Assembly: GCF_035222275.1 (NCBI RefSeq)
Contig: NC_085883.1
Span: forward strand, 3,038,001-3,102,000
Origin: Podospora bellae-mahoneyi
Lineage: Eukaryota; Ascomycota; Sordariomycetes; Sordariales; Podosporaceae
DNA length: 64,000 nucleotides
Direction of reading: 5' to 3'
The position numbers and the translations under genes are program-made. The notes under the pieces are model-generated. The model saw only the letters and a list, made by a program, of their open reading frames with translations. It was not told where the DNA came from and did not search any database. This document shows, in pieces, positions 26,141 through 36,914 of this stretch. Position 1 is the stretch's first letter; every line of letters begins with the position of its first letter.

Positions 26141-27174
26141 ATGGCCAAAATACCCACCACCCAAGTCTTCCAAAAGGGCTCCGTCTGGATGTACTCCCCT
26201 TCCCTGCCGCCTGCCATCCTCTTTCTGATCCTCTATTTCTTCGCCTGTCTCTACATCACCTACCTCACCTTTCACCGGTACAAGACCTGGTACATGACCG
26301 TCTTCCCTCTTGGTGCTTTGCTGGAAGTGGCAGGCTACGCGATGAGGATATACTCGGTCAAGAACCAGGGGAACATTGTACGCCCCCCTCCTATAGACCC
26401 CCTTCCAACCCACGAACACAGCCCAACCCTTCCTCTCAACCCCGCTCATCCCTTCTTCTTGTCTCTAATTTCTAACCCAAAAAAAGGCCGCCTTCATAGC
26501 AACCCTCACCCTCCACGTCCTCGCCCCCCTCCTCTTTGCCGCAGGGAACTACCTCCTCCTCGGCCGGCTGATCTCCCACTCCCTCCCCACCCGGCACACC
26601 CTCCTCAAGATCCCCACCCGCTTCATAACCCGCCTCTTCGTCGGGTTCGACATCCTCGCCGCTGCGATCCAGGGGTCTGGGACCTCCATCGCCGCGTCGG
26701 CGAACTGGACTGGACTGAAGGCATTATCGGGAGTTGACGTGCTTGTTGCTGGGCTGGCAGTGCAGGTTGCGGGAGTGGGGGTTTTTCTTTTGGTTCTGGG
26801 GAGGTTTACTTTTCTGGTGAAACAGCTGGGGAGCAAGGGGGGAGGTTGGGGGGGGTTGCTGGTGGCGGTTTGGGTGTCGAGTGGGTTGATTTTCGTGAGT
26901 ACTTCAACTGACTGGAGATGTTGGTTGGGGAAAGGGAGGGAGGGTGCTAATCATGGATAATACCTAGGTGAGGTGCATTTACCGGCTGGTCGAGTTCGTG
27001 GAAGGGATTGACGGGTATGCTTTTCGAAATGAGTGGTTGTTTTGGGTGTTTGAGGGGACGGGGATGCTACTGGCGATAGGGCTATTTTGTGTTTGGCACC
27101 CGGGGGCTTGCTTGAAGAGGGGGGAGGTGACAGAGGGAGAGAAGAGTGAGGGGGGAAGTGACACTCAGGCGTGA
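26141..27174 (+). CDS. RTA1-family multi-pass membrane protein
   Basis: Three exons, 26,141-26,377, 26,487-26,894 and 26,968-27,174, encode 283 aa. The introns have donors GTACGC and GTGAGT; the first has a TCTAAC branch just before its acceptor. The protein is almost wholly hydrophobic and fits about seven membrane helices, starting near residue 18. Family marks include an N-terminal FxxxxY segment and the VRCIYRLVEFVEG motif with a following NEW, the conserved RxxYRxxE...NE core of RTA1 proteins. In yeast this family (RTA1, RSB1, Rta2) affects 7-aminocholesterol resistance and sphingoid-base or phospholipid translocation; the substrate here is unknown. The gene ends 27 bp from the 3' end of the Zn2Cys6 regulator on the opposite strand. 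Confidence 0.92.
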
Positions 27175-27201
27175 GGTTGTTGTCAAGAGATGGCCGTTCA
27201 C

Positions 27202-28626
27202 CTAGCGAGCAGCTAGCCTCCTGACATAATTCATCGGCCACTCTGCGTATTTTTCGTACTCGACAGGCAGCCCGGCAGCAAGCTTCTCCATCCAGGCAAT
27301 GCAGGTTCTTTTTCGATAGGCAAAACGCCCACCTTTGTTGCAGGTAGTGAGAGCAATGTGCCCGATGGCAAACTCGATGAGAACAAAGTGGATGAAGAGC
27401 AGTTGGGCTGGATGGTTGTTGGGGTCGATAAAGGGGGCGAACTCTTCATTGCTGGAGTGGTTGAATAAGGAATACAGGGCGGCAAACTGAGAAAAGGCTG
27501 TATAGGTAGCAAGTCAGCATTTGATCTCTCCCAGAAAGACCGGACTGGTACTGACCTTCTGACGCCGACGTCCTGGCAGCTTTTGCAATCGCCTCTGTTG
27601 AAGCCAAGAACTTAACCTCCAACGGGCTCTTACACAGAGGTCCGAGTGCCCTCAGAGACTTCAAAAAGTCACCAATGAGAATCTCCTCATCCTCGCTCAA
27701 ATCCAAGGGAACGATCCCAATGACTCGTCGGACGCTATCACAGTACCCTTCCTGTGTAAACTCACGGAACAACGAGTTCTTCATGCTGCCCATAGCGGTA
27801 TTTGCAATAATATGACACCCCCTAGACATGGCGAGAAACTCAGGCATACCCTCAGCCATACAGCTCGCTTGAAACGCCAAAGCCATCATAGCAGCAAACC
27901 TCGCATCCCCCTCAGCCTGTGAAGAGCAAGGCTTACTCAAACTGTTGTTAAGAGACTGTATCGCCTTGACACGGTGAGCCAGCGCTTGCGAAGAGCAATT
28001 CCCCCCATGCAAATCAAGATGTGACGCCGCCAGCCCAAGCATGGCATGCATAAGATAATCATACTGGTGCCCAGTCAGCGTAAGATACTCCCGAGGGTTC
28101 TCCAAGTTTGAGAGCTTACGCTATGCGACAAACACGCCGTCTGCATCCAAATCTGATCCCCCTGTATCGGCAAAGGCGGGTACGCAGTCACCAAAAAGTG
28201 ATGAAAATACCTCATATCCTCCTGCGTAAACACTGTAGTCGTCGATGACTGCAAGCTGTTCGTTGGGACCACCGTTATCACCGAAGCCGAAAACGCCGAC
28301 GCCATTCTCGGCCGCTCAGGGTACTCACACACCAGTCCGACCCTCGCGCAGTTCGAGCAGGAGGGGATCGTCTCCTGGCATTTGACCTTTCGCCTCTTGC
28401 AGTGGAAGCAACCCAGCCGGGACTTTGTGTGTCCCTTTCGCGGGATTGGCCTTCGGCGGGCTCGGGTTCCTGGTTCTTTGGCGTGGGGTGTGCCGGTATG
28501 TGGGGTTGATACCGGTGCTGTCTCTGGCCCGGATGAGTCTTCTGCTGATTCGGGGACACCCCCAGGGGAACATGTCGAGCAGGGAACCCAGTGGTTAGAG
28601 GTTGGTGATGGGTGGTGGTTGTCCAT
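27202..28626 (-). CDS. Zn2Cys6 fungal transcription factor, Upc2-like
   Basis: Exons 28,120-28,626, 27,556-28,063 and 27,202-27,497 give 436 aa. Introns of 56 and 58 nt have donors GTAAGC and GTCAGT and CTGAC branches. An earlier in-frame GTG exists, but the first ATG is at 28,626. The zinc cluster lies at residues 73-100 with Cys at 73, 76, 83, 90, 93 and 100 (C-x2-C-x6-C-x6-C-x2-C-x6-C), preceded by a basic stretch. After the first intron comes SYDYLMHAMLGLAASHL, the start of the regulatory region seen in sterol-uptake-control (Upc2/Ecm22-like) factors. The last exon has the matching end with AYRKRTCIAWMEKLAAGLP. It is likely a nuclear DNA-binding activator whose ligand is unknown. It converges on the RTA1-like gene, a possible target. 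Confidence 0.9.
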
Positions 28627-29140
28627 CCTTGTTTGACGATGCACAAGTGGCTCTTGATCAAGGGTATATTCTCAAATTCTTTACATAAAAAGAGTGTTAT
28701 AAAAAGTCGGCCTTGGACATTCTCCCCTTTTGATGATGCGGCTGGGGTTGTCGTGGACTCGACGCTCTTCAAGGGTTTGGTCAGCACGACCACATTAAAG
28801 GGATGGGGCCGAATGACGCGTGTTTTGGGCTGTGTAAAACTAGAGGAAGTGCCATACGCTACCAAACATTATCAAATCCAGGGGCTGTGCAGAAAGAGAA
28901 GTACGACTACTTCCACTTGCTTGCGTGTTGTTGGACGTTGGCGCTGATGGCAGGTAAGCAAGGGTTAGGGTTGAGATGACAGGCTGAGAGAAGATGACGA
29001 TGTATAAGGTGCCGTGAGTTTAAGCTGAGATGATTTAATATATGATATAATTAAAATCATGGGATAGGACTTGTAGATGCTCAGATAAAGCTGGGATCAG
29101 ACGGCCCAGAAGCTCGGACACTGAGCTCTGGCGTTGTAGG
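28627..29140. other. Upstream region of the Zn2Cys6 gene
   Basis: No gene seen. The part next to 28,627 should hold the promoter of the minus-strand Zn2Cys6 gene. The AT-rich part from about 29,030 leads into the MITE. Confidence 0.5.
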
Positions 29141-29373
29141 AACCCTCACCACAAAATAGTTGACACAAAAGTATGTTAACCCATATTATACTATGAACTA
29201 TACTTTAAAAGTAAATTAATAGGCCTTGAAACGATCTTTTAAAACCTATTAACTATCGCTAAAGGTTTATAAGTTATCTTTAAAAGCCTATATACTATCT
29301 TTTAAAGGCCTATAGACTATCCTTCAAGGCATGTTAACCTACTTTAGTATGTCATTATTTTGTGGCAAGGGTG
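29141..29373. mobile_element. MITE copy 1 (233 bp)
   Basis: Terminal inverted repeats of about 40 bp begin AACCCTCACCACAAAATA on the left and, on the complementary strand, CACCCTTGCCACAAAATAA on the right. They continue through a shared GTTAAC about 35 bp in. The 5-bp sequence GTAGG stands directly on both sides (29,136-29,140 and 29,374-29,378), as expected of a target-site duplication. Between the TIRs are about five 21-22-nt repeats of the form AAGGCCTATANACTATCTTT. No protein is encoded. A second copy lies at 43,554-43,797. The transposase superfamily is not clear from the TIRs alone. Confidence 0.85.
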
Positions 29374-29625
29374 GTAGGATGTAGCTCAACTCACATGGGA
29401 ACTTTAACAGACCCCCATGCACTCAACCTCACTCCCTCACAAGATCCCTGCCCGAAGGACGCCCTGGTAGAAACGCACAACACCATAAAAGCCCCAAGGG
29501 TAAGCTTTTCCCAGACCTAATCCAGTACTACAAACTTATTAAGAGCAATCAACATAGTCATTACAACCCTCTCAGCATTGTAGGTATCTCAGCATGTCTA
29601 AGCTTTTATATGTACTCCGCCCATC
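29374..29625. other. 3' flank of the CCT5 gene
   Basis: About 250 bp between the MITE and the CCT5 stop codon. Nothing is recognisable beyond the right-hand GTAGG of the MITE target duplication; it probably contains the CCT5 3' UTR. Confidence 0.4.
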
Positions 29626-31541
29626 TTAAAAGTCATCCTCCCCTGAGCCCGAGATGATAACATTGTTCACCTTGAGCACCATGCGGCACAGCTGTGTCGC
29701 CAACATGAGCTGCTGCTTCTTTCCAATCAATGGGTCAATAACAAACGCCTCCTTCATGTTGTTGGACCCGCGGCCCATGCAGTCCACACCCAGACGGCCA
29801 CGGCCAGATGGGTCCTTGACCTGTTGAGACTTGACCTCGGCAAGAGTGGCAATAGGGTTGAGACCGCTGTTCTCGGCAAGGGCCATGGGGATGGCATCAA
29901 GAGCCTCGGCGAAGGCGCGCATGGCGTATTGCTCGAGACCGGGGGTCTTGACAGCCTCGTCCTCAACGGCCAGAGAGCATGCAATTTCGGCGGAACCACC
30001 ACCATAGACAACGCGGTTGTCACGGACAAGGTTCCTTACGACGCAAAGGGCATCGTGGAGGGAGCGCTTGGCCTCATCGATAATCTATGGGAGTGTTAGT
30101 TGAAATCCGGTTCTCGGTAAAGATCTCTAGAGAATGTACATACCATCTTGTTGCTACCCCTAACAAAGACTGTTACTGCACGAGTGTTGGCACACTCCTC
30201 GATAACAAGCATCTTTTCCCTTGTAGTGCCAAAGGTCATTTCTCTGACGATACCAGCGGTGCCAAGCTTCTCTGGCTTAAGGTCCTCGAATCTGGGAACA
30301 ATACGGCCGTTTGTCGCAATGGCAATCAGCTCAATCTCTGGGCCACCAACCCATCTTACGGCGGGGAGCTCGTTCTGGAGGAGGAGATGGTTGGCCTCGT
30401 CGTCGAAACCCCACTGGCAAATGGCCAGATTGGCACCGGCATCCTTTATTTGTTGAATCATCTCGACGAACTTCTCGCGCTCGTAGCTTTGCAGCTTCTT
30501 GAACTCCTCGACGCTGCTGATCTCCAACTTGTGCTTGGTCTTGGGCTTGGGGGGCTCGAACGCGCACGTCAGAATGGCGATCTTGGCGTCCCGGACCTCG
30601 GAGGGCATCTGTGGGTGTGAGAAGTCCTTGTCGACAATAACACCCTTGACGAGGAGTGTGTCCTCAAGAGAGCCGCCGACCTTGCCGTCCATCTTGATCA
30701 GCTCAAAGTCGACATCCTTCCGTTCCAGATCCGCCACAGACAAGACCGCATCTACGGCGATCTTGGCAAACTGATCGTGAGCCTTGGAAACAATCTTGCT
30801 GCCCAAACTTGTTCTCGCAACCTTGGTCAGGTTCTCTGTGTTCTCCTTGTCAAACTCAATAACATCGGAAATCCTGTCGAGTTCCGCTACGGCGATGTCG
30901 CAGGCCTGATCGTAACCATCGGCGATGCGGATGGGGTGGATACCCTTGTCGATGAGCTCGGCGGCCTGTTCGAGGAGAGCACCAGCGAGGACGACAACAC
31001 CAGTGGTGCCGTCACCGATTTCGTCGTCCTGGGACTTGGAAAGCTCCACAAGCAGCTTGGCTACGTGGTTTGTAATCTCCATCTGCTGCAGGATGGTCGC
31101 GCCATCGTTCGTTACTGTGATATCGCCGTCGGGGGAGATGAGGATCTTGTCGAGACCCCGGGGGCCTAACGAGGTCTTGACGATGTTCGCAACGGTGCGG
31201 GCAGCGAGGATGTGGGACTTGACGGCTTCGTTGCCATACTGGCGCTTCTTCTTGCCCTGACTGAAAAGGGGTATTAGCGGGGCAACGTGGGGGAGGATGT
31301 GTTGGACTTGAAAGAATCGAGGGCGGTACTGACTCTCTGACTACAATGAAAGGCCGTCCCTGTTCATCTTTCATCACCGCCGCTGTGGTATGCATCCGTC
31401 AGTAACGCGGTGACCGTACCTCGGGGGAGGTGTCGTCGCATACCGTTCGACAAGTCCAAATCTATAAGCCGGGTAGTTAGCACGCTGGGGTCTGCTTAGG
31501 AATAAAGCGGTAAGGGTGCTCCTGGACATACTCATCGCCAT
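29626..31541 (-). CDS. CCT5: T-complex protein 1 subunit epsilon (CCT5)
   Basis: Five exons: 31,532-31,541, 31,444-31,461, 31,334-31,382, 30,144-31,260 and 29,626-30,084, giving 550 aa. The first three are only 10, 18 and 49 nt; all introns are GT-AG (70, 61, 73 and 59 nt). The protein is one of eight subunits of the cytosolic CCT/TRiC ring chaperonin, which folds actin, tubulin and many WD-repeat proteins using ATP. Visible group II marks are the LGPRG nucleotide loop (about residue 57) and GDGTT (about 108). Epsilon-type sequences include [50 protein letters not shown] and the end motif [11 protein letters not shown]. Length fits CCT5 (about 540-560). The gene is divergent from HBS1 across 682 bp. 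Confidence 0.96.
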
Positions 31542-32223
31542 CTTGAAGGATTGTTTGTTTGTCTCTTGTAGGAAGATGCGCCAAGGTCAGGGTCGTGGTG
31601 GTGCTGGCTTCCGAGACGGTTTCCAGAGGTTGGTCAATAAACAGGGCTCCTGGGCTTGCTCCTCCACCGCTAGGCAGCTTTCGCTATCGCCAGAGCTCAG
31701 ACGCAATCTCAAAAAATTGACCCTCCCAGTTGGCGGCCACGGCAGAATCTAAGTCCGACTCAGCCCTGTGGTTGGCTGTCAACAGCCCGGCCCCCAGGAG
31801 CCCCGCGATTTGGGTGTTCACCGCCTTTGGGCACTGTGCCTGTGATGGTGGGGTTAACCTGGCAAAACGGCAGGACAACCCCGCCATCGACATCACTTGT
31901 CCCCATCACAGTCCAGAGAAGCCTCCAAGCAAGGTCAACGCCAAACCAATGCGCCTGGGCAGAACTCAAAAGACTTTAATTGAGAGGTTCACTTTCTTCA
32001 AGATCAGGGACTGTATTGGCGTCAATTCAGAGTTCTTTACACCGCAACAGAATTTTTCACACCACAACTCAAAATTTACACTCGCCCCTCAAACAACTAC
32101 TTAAACAGAGGATTCCCTCGCTCCAGCCTCAGATTTCTTTCACCCTAGACCAAGTCATCAACACCTGAACCGCACTTCCCACCAACACTACCAGATACAC
32201 ACAGATCTACACCAACCGACAAG
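31542..32223. promoter_or_regulatory. Divergent promoter region of CCT5 and HBS1
   Basis: These 682 bp separate the CCT5 start (minus) from the HBS1 start (plus). The HBS1-proximal part (about 32,030-32,220) is rich in CA and CT, like fungal 5' leaders. Both genes serve translation or folding, so co-regulation is plausible; I identify no specific site. Confidence 0.6.
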
Positions 32224-34727
32224 ATGTCGCGTCACAGAGCTATCCGCAACTTGGACTATGAGGAGGTGCTGGATGAGTACGAGGTGGATCTACAGGAAGA
32301 GGAGGAGAATCGACTTCTTATGGAACAGGGCGTGGTCGATGTTCGCAGTGCCCTCGACACGGAGGCGTCAAAGGTCACCAAAGAGCAAATCGAGGAGGCT
32401 CTCTGGCACTACTATTTTGACGTTGACAAATCGGTGACATATCTGACCAACAAATTCATCAACCGCCCAGCACCAAAGGCACCGAAGCCCGCCACTCAGA
32501 AGCCCACTGGTAAGTACCTAACCCCTGCAACAGCTACAATTTCCTGCGAGTTTGAAGACTCGTCAGACTGGGCCGAGAACAACCGACACGGACTGGGCGG
32601 CCGATATTCACCACAGACGGGGTCTCGACAAGACGATGTGGGCTTCTGGGTGTCGGGATCATGCCCTTCATATCCCCTGCCCCAGGCATCCCTGCCTGCC
32701 CTCTTTCACGACATGCCTTGGGGAAACATCCCAAAGGATAGAGAAAGTGTCTTGATTCCGCCCGTGGTACCGCGATCGCGGTGTGGGCTTCTTGGAGGCA
32801 CAGGAGCGGCGCCAAAGATGACCAAGCTCCAAGCACTGGCTGCAGCGAGGAAGAAGAAGGCTCAGGAGAAATTGTCGGAGCAAGAGGTGGAACAAACTCG
32901 AGCTCAGATGACGGGCCTTTCTGTCAGTAGCAGTTCGACAGAGAAGGAAAACATGCCCTTGTCAGGTGCATTCAGCAAGCGTCTCAAGACCTCTTCGTCA
33001 ACTGCACAGGGGCGTGTGCCTATCATTCCTACAGAGCCGAGATCAGAGTCTGAGCAGCAGAGCGCCAATCCCATCACAAAAGAACCAGAGGTGGTCGAAG
33101 AGCCTGCTCAGGTCCCGCCTGTCAAGAAAGCTCAACCTTCCGCCTTTGCCCAGACGCTTTTTAGCAGCCATACCCCCGCCATCACCATCCGACAGGATGT
33201 GGTTACATTGGGACTCGCGCCGTCTGTCCTTGAAGCATTTTCGAAGCCCAGTCCGGATGACATCGTTCTCGCGGCTCAAGCGAAAGGTTCGCTTTCGACA
33301 AAGAGCGGGTGCTAACATTGATGCTGATAGTTGATACAGCCGGAAAGAAGCCCCCAGCCGGTCAGAGCAAAAAGTCAAAATCAAGCAATACAGATTCACT
33401 ATCCAGTTCGGTCTCGGAGCTGAAGATCGACGATACACCTCTTCCAAAAAGCCGAAACATCAACGTTCTCTCCGAGTTTGAGAAGAGCACCAAAAAGAAG
33501 AGTGCCAGTTTTGTTGTGGTTGGCCATGTCGATGCTGGCAAGAGCACCATGATGGGTCGGCTACTGCTTGACCTTGGTGTTGTTGACCAGCGTACTGTCG
33601 AGAAACTCCGAAAAGAAGCCCATACAATAGGCAAATCATCATTTGCTCTTGCTTGGGTTTTGGATCAGGGGTCAGAAGAACGGACCCGCGGTGTCACCAT
33701 TGATATTGCCACGAACCGATTCGAGACAGAGACCACAGCTTTCACCATCCTTGACGCCCCAGGACACAGAGACTTCATCCCCAACATGATAGCTGGGGCC
33801 AGCCAGGCTGATTTTGCCGTTCTTGTTATCGATGCCAGCACGGGTGCCTTTGAGTCCGGGCTCAAGGGTCAAACCAAGGAACACTCTCTCCTGCTTCGAA
33901 GCATGGGCGTGGCGCGCATTATTGTGGCCGTCAACAAGCTTGACATGGTGAATTGGTCACAGGAGAGATTTGACGAGATCAAGAACCAAGTCTCCGGATT
34001 CTTGTCGGCCACCGGCTTTCAAAAAATGAATATCGCCTTCGTACCAGTATCCGGCCTGCACGGTGACAACATGGTCAAAAGATCCGAGAACCCTGCTGTT
34101 GGGTGGTACACTGGACCCACCCTCATCGAAGAGCTTGAGCGTTCGGAACCAAGTGCTCGAGCTACGAAGAAGCCTCTCAGAGTCAACATTTCCGAGGTTT
34201 TCCGCACACAGCAAAGTCAGGCCACAGTTTCTGGACGTGTTGACGCCGGATCTTTGCAAATGGGAGACGCCGTTCTGGTCCAGCCGGCCACGGAGAAAGC
34301 CTTCATCAAGTCCATACTTGTGGACGAGGCCCCGGCTGACTGGGCTGTCGCCGGACAGAGCGTGGTATTACATCTCAGCCACATCGACCCAATGCATGTC
34401 AAATCCGGCGACATTATCTGCGACCCCAACAAGCCAATCCCCAAAGATAAGACGTTCACGTTGAAGGCGCTGGCGTTTGACTTTTTGATGCCGATGCAAG
34501 TGGATGTCCACCGGGGACGACTACACTCGGCAGGGAAGATTATCGCGATGCCTGCGCTGCTGGACAAGACCACCGGTGGGGTGAAGAAGAAGAATCCAAG
34601 GCTGGTGAAGCCAGGGGAGGTTGCCAGAGTGCGAGTGGAGTTGGACGATCAGGTGCCGCTGGAGGCTGGTCAGAGGGTGGTTTTGAGAAGTGGTGGGGAG
34701 ACTATTGCTGCTGGTTTGCTAGAGTGA
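32224..34727 (+). CDS. HBS1: Hbs1-like translational GTPase (ribosome rescue)
   Basis: Exons 32,224-33,286 and 33,331-34,727 give 819 aa. The 44-nt intron has donor GTTCGC, branch TGCTAAC and acceptor TGATAG. The N-terminus carries the HBS1 N-domain helix (EQIEEALWHYYFDVDKSV). The second half is an eEF1A/eRF3-type GTPase: G1 GHVDAGKST near residue 419, G2 in RTRGVTIDIA, G3 DAPGH, G4 NKLD and G5 in PVSGLHGD, followed by two beta-barrel domains. With Dom34/Pelota, Hbs1 splits stalled ribosomes in no-go and non-stop decay. In residues about 96-150 the frame also contains a GTAAGT donor at 32,510 and in-phase acceptors, so a second, short intron may be spliced; the stated length assumes it is not. 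The linker SLPALFHDMPWGNIP ... KMTKLQALAAARKK is typical of fungal orthologues. Confidence 0.93.
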
Positions 34728-34858
34728 TCATCAAGATATCGACAGAGGGACAAGATCGGGATGCTATAGGGGTTAATCAGTTTTCTTTTGTCAAGGCAAG
34801 CTATACCATATATCTCTCGGGAATCCTTAGATAGGAGGGGCATGTAAATCTTTTTTTT

Positions 34859-35828
34859 GAGCTTTTGTGAAACAATCTCCGAGCTTTTCGTGGCTAGTCT
34901 CTGAGCATTTTTTAGACGGTATCTGAGCTTTTATTAGAAGTATCTGAGCTTCTCAAGAAACCTGGAAGTTATCCCATACTTACAATTTCGCCATCTTTAT
35001 ACTGAGTGTGTTATACTACATAAGTATATTGCATTAAATAGAGGTAGGAAAGGTAAGACCTTGTAGTGGGAGTGGAAGAGGCCTGTAGACGTATGTAGCC
35101 TAAATACATAAGGTAGCTTTCGTTACACACCGCAATCTTCCAGGTTTAATGGATAGAAACCCAGGTGGCACTCCATATATGAGGTGCAAAGCTGATGGAT
35201 CAAAAAGAGAGGTATTGAGGAGAGCTAGTATGAAGAACGATATGCCAGTCCTCCACCAGTGCCAGTCCACTTGACAGCCTTCTCCCAAATCAATTATCTT
35301 GCACCTATCATTTGGAGTGCCACACTGGCTTCGTGTAAAATAAAGTCTCTGTCCATCAAATGGTCTCTAAGCTTTTATTAGACAATCTCTCAGTTCTAAT
35401 CAGACACTATCTCAGTTTTTATCAGATAGTATCCAAGTTTTCATTAAATACTATCTACTTTATAAATTGTATGTCTAGGCGTTTAGTAACAATGATTTTG
35501 AGCTTTTACTAGCCAGTCTTTGGACTTAAGTTAGATAGTATCTGAGCTTTCATTGGACAGCAGCCCAGTTTTCATTAGATAGTATGAGTGTGAGTGTATG
35601 TGATTTTTTTAAAAAAAAAACCCCGAAGCCAACGCAAGATAGGTACGCTGAACAGTGGCCCTGCCCACTGCAAGAAGGCGAAACAATTCGCCCGTCGGAG
35701 GTTGCCGGAGATATCTAGAAATTGGCAGGAAGACATCTTACAGCCTCAAAAGACTTCTTCACCTTACAGATTAGTCCCCACGAGCGGAGATTATTAGACA
35801 CTATCTCAGCTTTTCAAGAAAATTATCC
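34859..35828. repeat. Degenerate ~22-nt repeat array
   Basis: A unit of about 22 nt, consensus near TTAGATAGTATCTGAGCTTT, occurs head to tail. Five units lie at 34,859-34,960, each opening with GAGCTTTT-like sequence. Eight or nine lie at about 35,361-35,584, with one more near 35,785. Unrelated DNA separates the clusters. On the complementary strand the unit reads AAAAGCTCAGATACTATCT, close to the AAAAGCCTATATACTATCT repeats inside the two MITEs of this window, so a shared origin is possible. No terminal inverted repeats or target duplication were found. Confidence 0.65.
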
Positions 35829-36886
35829 TATGCTTCGAGCTGAGCAACGTTGTCTTTCCTGGGCACAGAGAGATGTCGTTGGAATTGGCATGCCGCCTCA
35901 TCAATCAATCCAGCTTGGTGTTTGATACAAGTGGGGCATCTTGGCGCTACCAAAAGCGGGAGCGGATAGCCGCAAGCCGCAACTTTGGGAAAAGGCCACT
36001 CTGGCACTTGGGCAGGCAGGGATTGGTGCCGATGAGTGGTCCGTGAGTTGCCAATATGTGGGGTTATTGAAACTCCAGTGAACAGCTTGCAGTTCCATGC
36101 CCCAAGCTTCTGTTGGACGACAGAATCGTGTAGAAGCTTCAGGTGGACGTTGAGCAATGCAGTGTCGGAGCAACACTTGGGTGAAGTGAATAAACAGAGG
36201 CAAACATGGGATATGGATAGCATTGGAGGAGCACATGATTCAAGTAGGCGAAGTAGTTGAAGACAGAGAGAGACAGATCTGGAATCAGCTAGCCTATTGG
36301 ATGATCTTGCAAGTGCTGATGAGAGCTCGATCCATTGTATCTAGGCGGTGCATTTCGGAGCTCTAGGCGCGCTTCAGGTGCAGTTGAGGATGGCAAAAAA
36401 GGAACAATCGGGGGAGGCTCAAGTAACAGTGACTCGTGGGAGAATATCAAGCTGCGGGGTAATTGGTGGGAGCAGCTCAAGGCTGCAAGTCACCGCTACC
36501 TTTTGTTCCCATGGAAGGTTGCAATAGCGGGGGCAAACCAACCAAGTGAATCGATTGGGCAGGCCCTGCAAGGCCCGGAAGGCGGGCGCGGGCTGCTGGC
36601 GGCCAGTGCTAAAGTGTGAGGTGGCTAGAGCCCAGAATAAGGACAGATTTCCCAATTCACCACCAGAAAATTTAAGGATACAAGTCAGCTTCTGCTCTCT
36701 TCCTTCTTCCTCTTCCTCTCCCCAATCCCAACGATTGATCCACCACTCCGGTACATCAACGTCCTCTCTTACCTGGTCAGCTGGTAGGATTGGTATTTGA
36801 CGGCAAGCCCATAGTTGGCATTCATCCTTTTTCCATACTCTTTGTCACACCTGCTAGCAGGAGAGCGAGAGGTTTTCTTTTCTTTA

Positions 36887-36893
36887 CACGTCA
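36887..36893 (-). promoter_or_regulatory. UPRE-like TGACGTG motif ahead of BiP
   Basis: The minus strand reads TGACGTGT 22 bp before the BiP start codon. This resembles the TGACGTG core bound by Hac1/XBP1-type unfolded-protein-response factors, which is fitting for BiP. It is very close to the ATG and may lie within the transcribed leader, so the assignment is weak. Confidence 0.25.
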
Positions 36894-36914
36894 GTCACAC
36901 ACACAGCCTTCGGC

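Larger units (their letters stand above)
34728..36914. other. Intergenic region between HBS1 and BiP
   Basis: No gene recognised. The left half is AT-rich and holds the 22-nt degenerate repeat array listed separately; the right half, from about 36,600, is the CT-rich upstream region of the BiP gene. Confidence 0.55.

Noticed and set aside
30087-31169. Plus-strand frames of 177 and 130 codons across CCT5
   Set aside because: Shadows of the clear CCT5 coding exons; no domain of their own.
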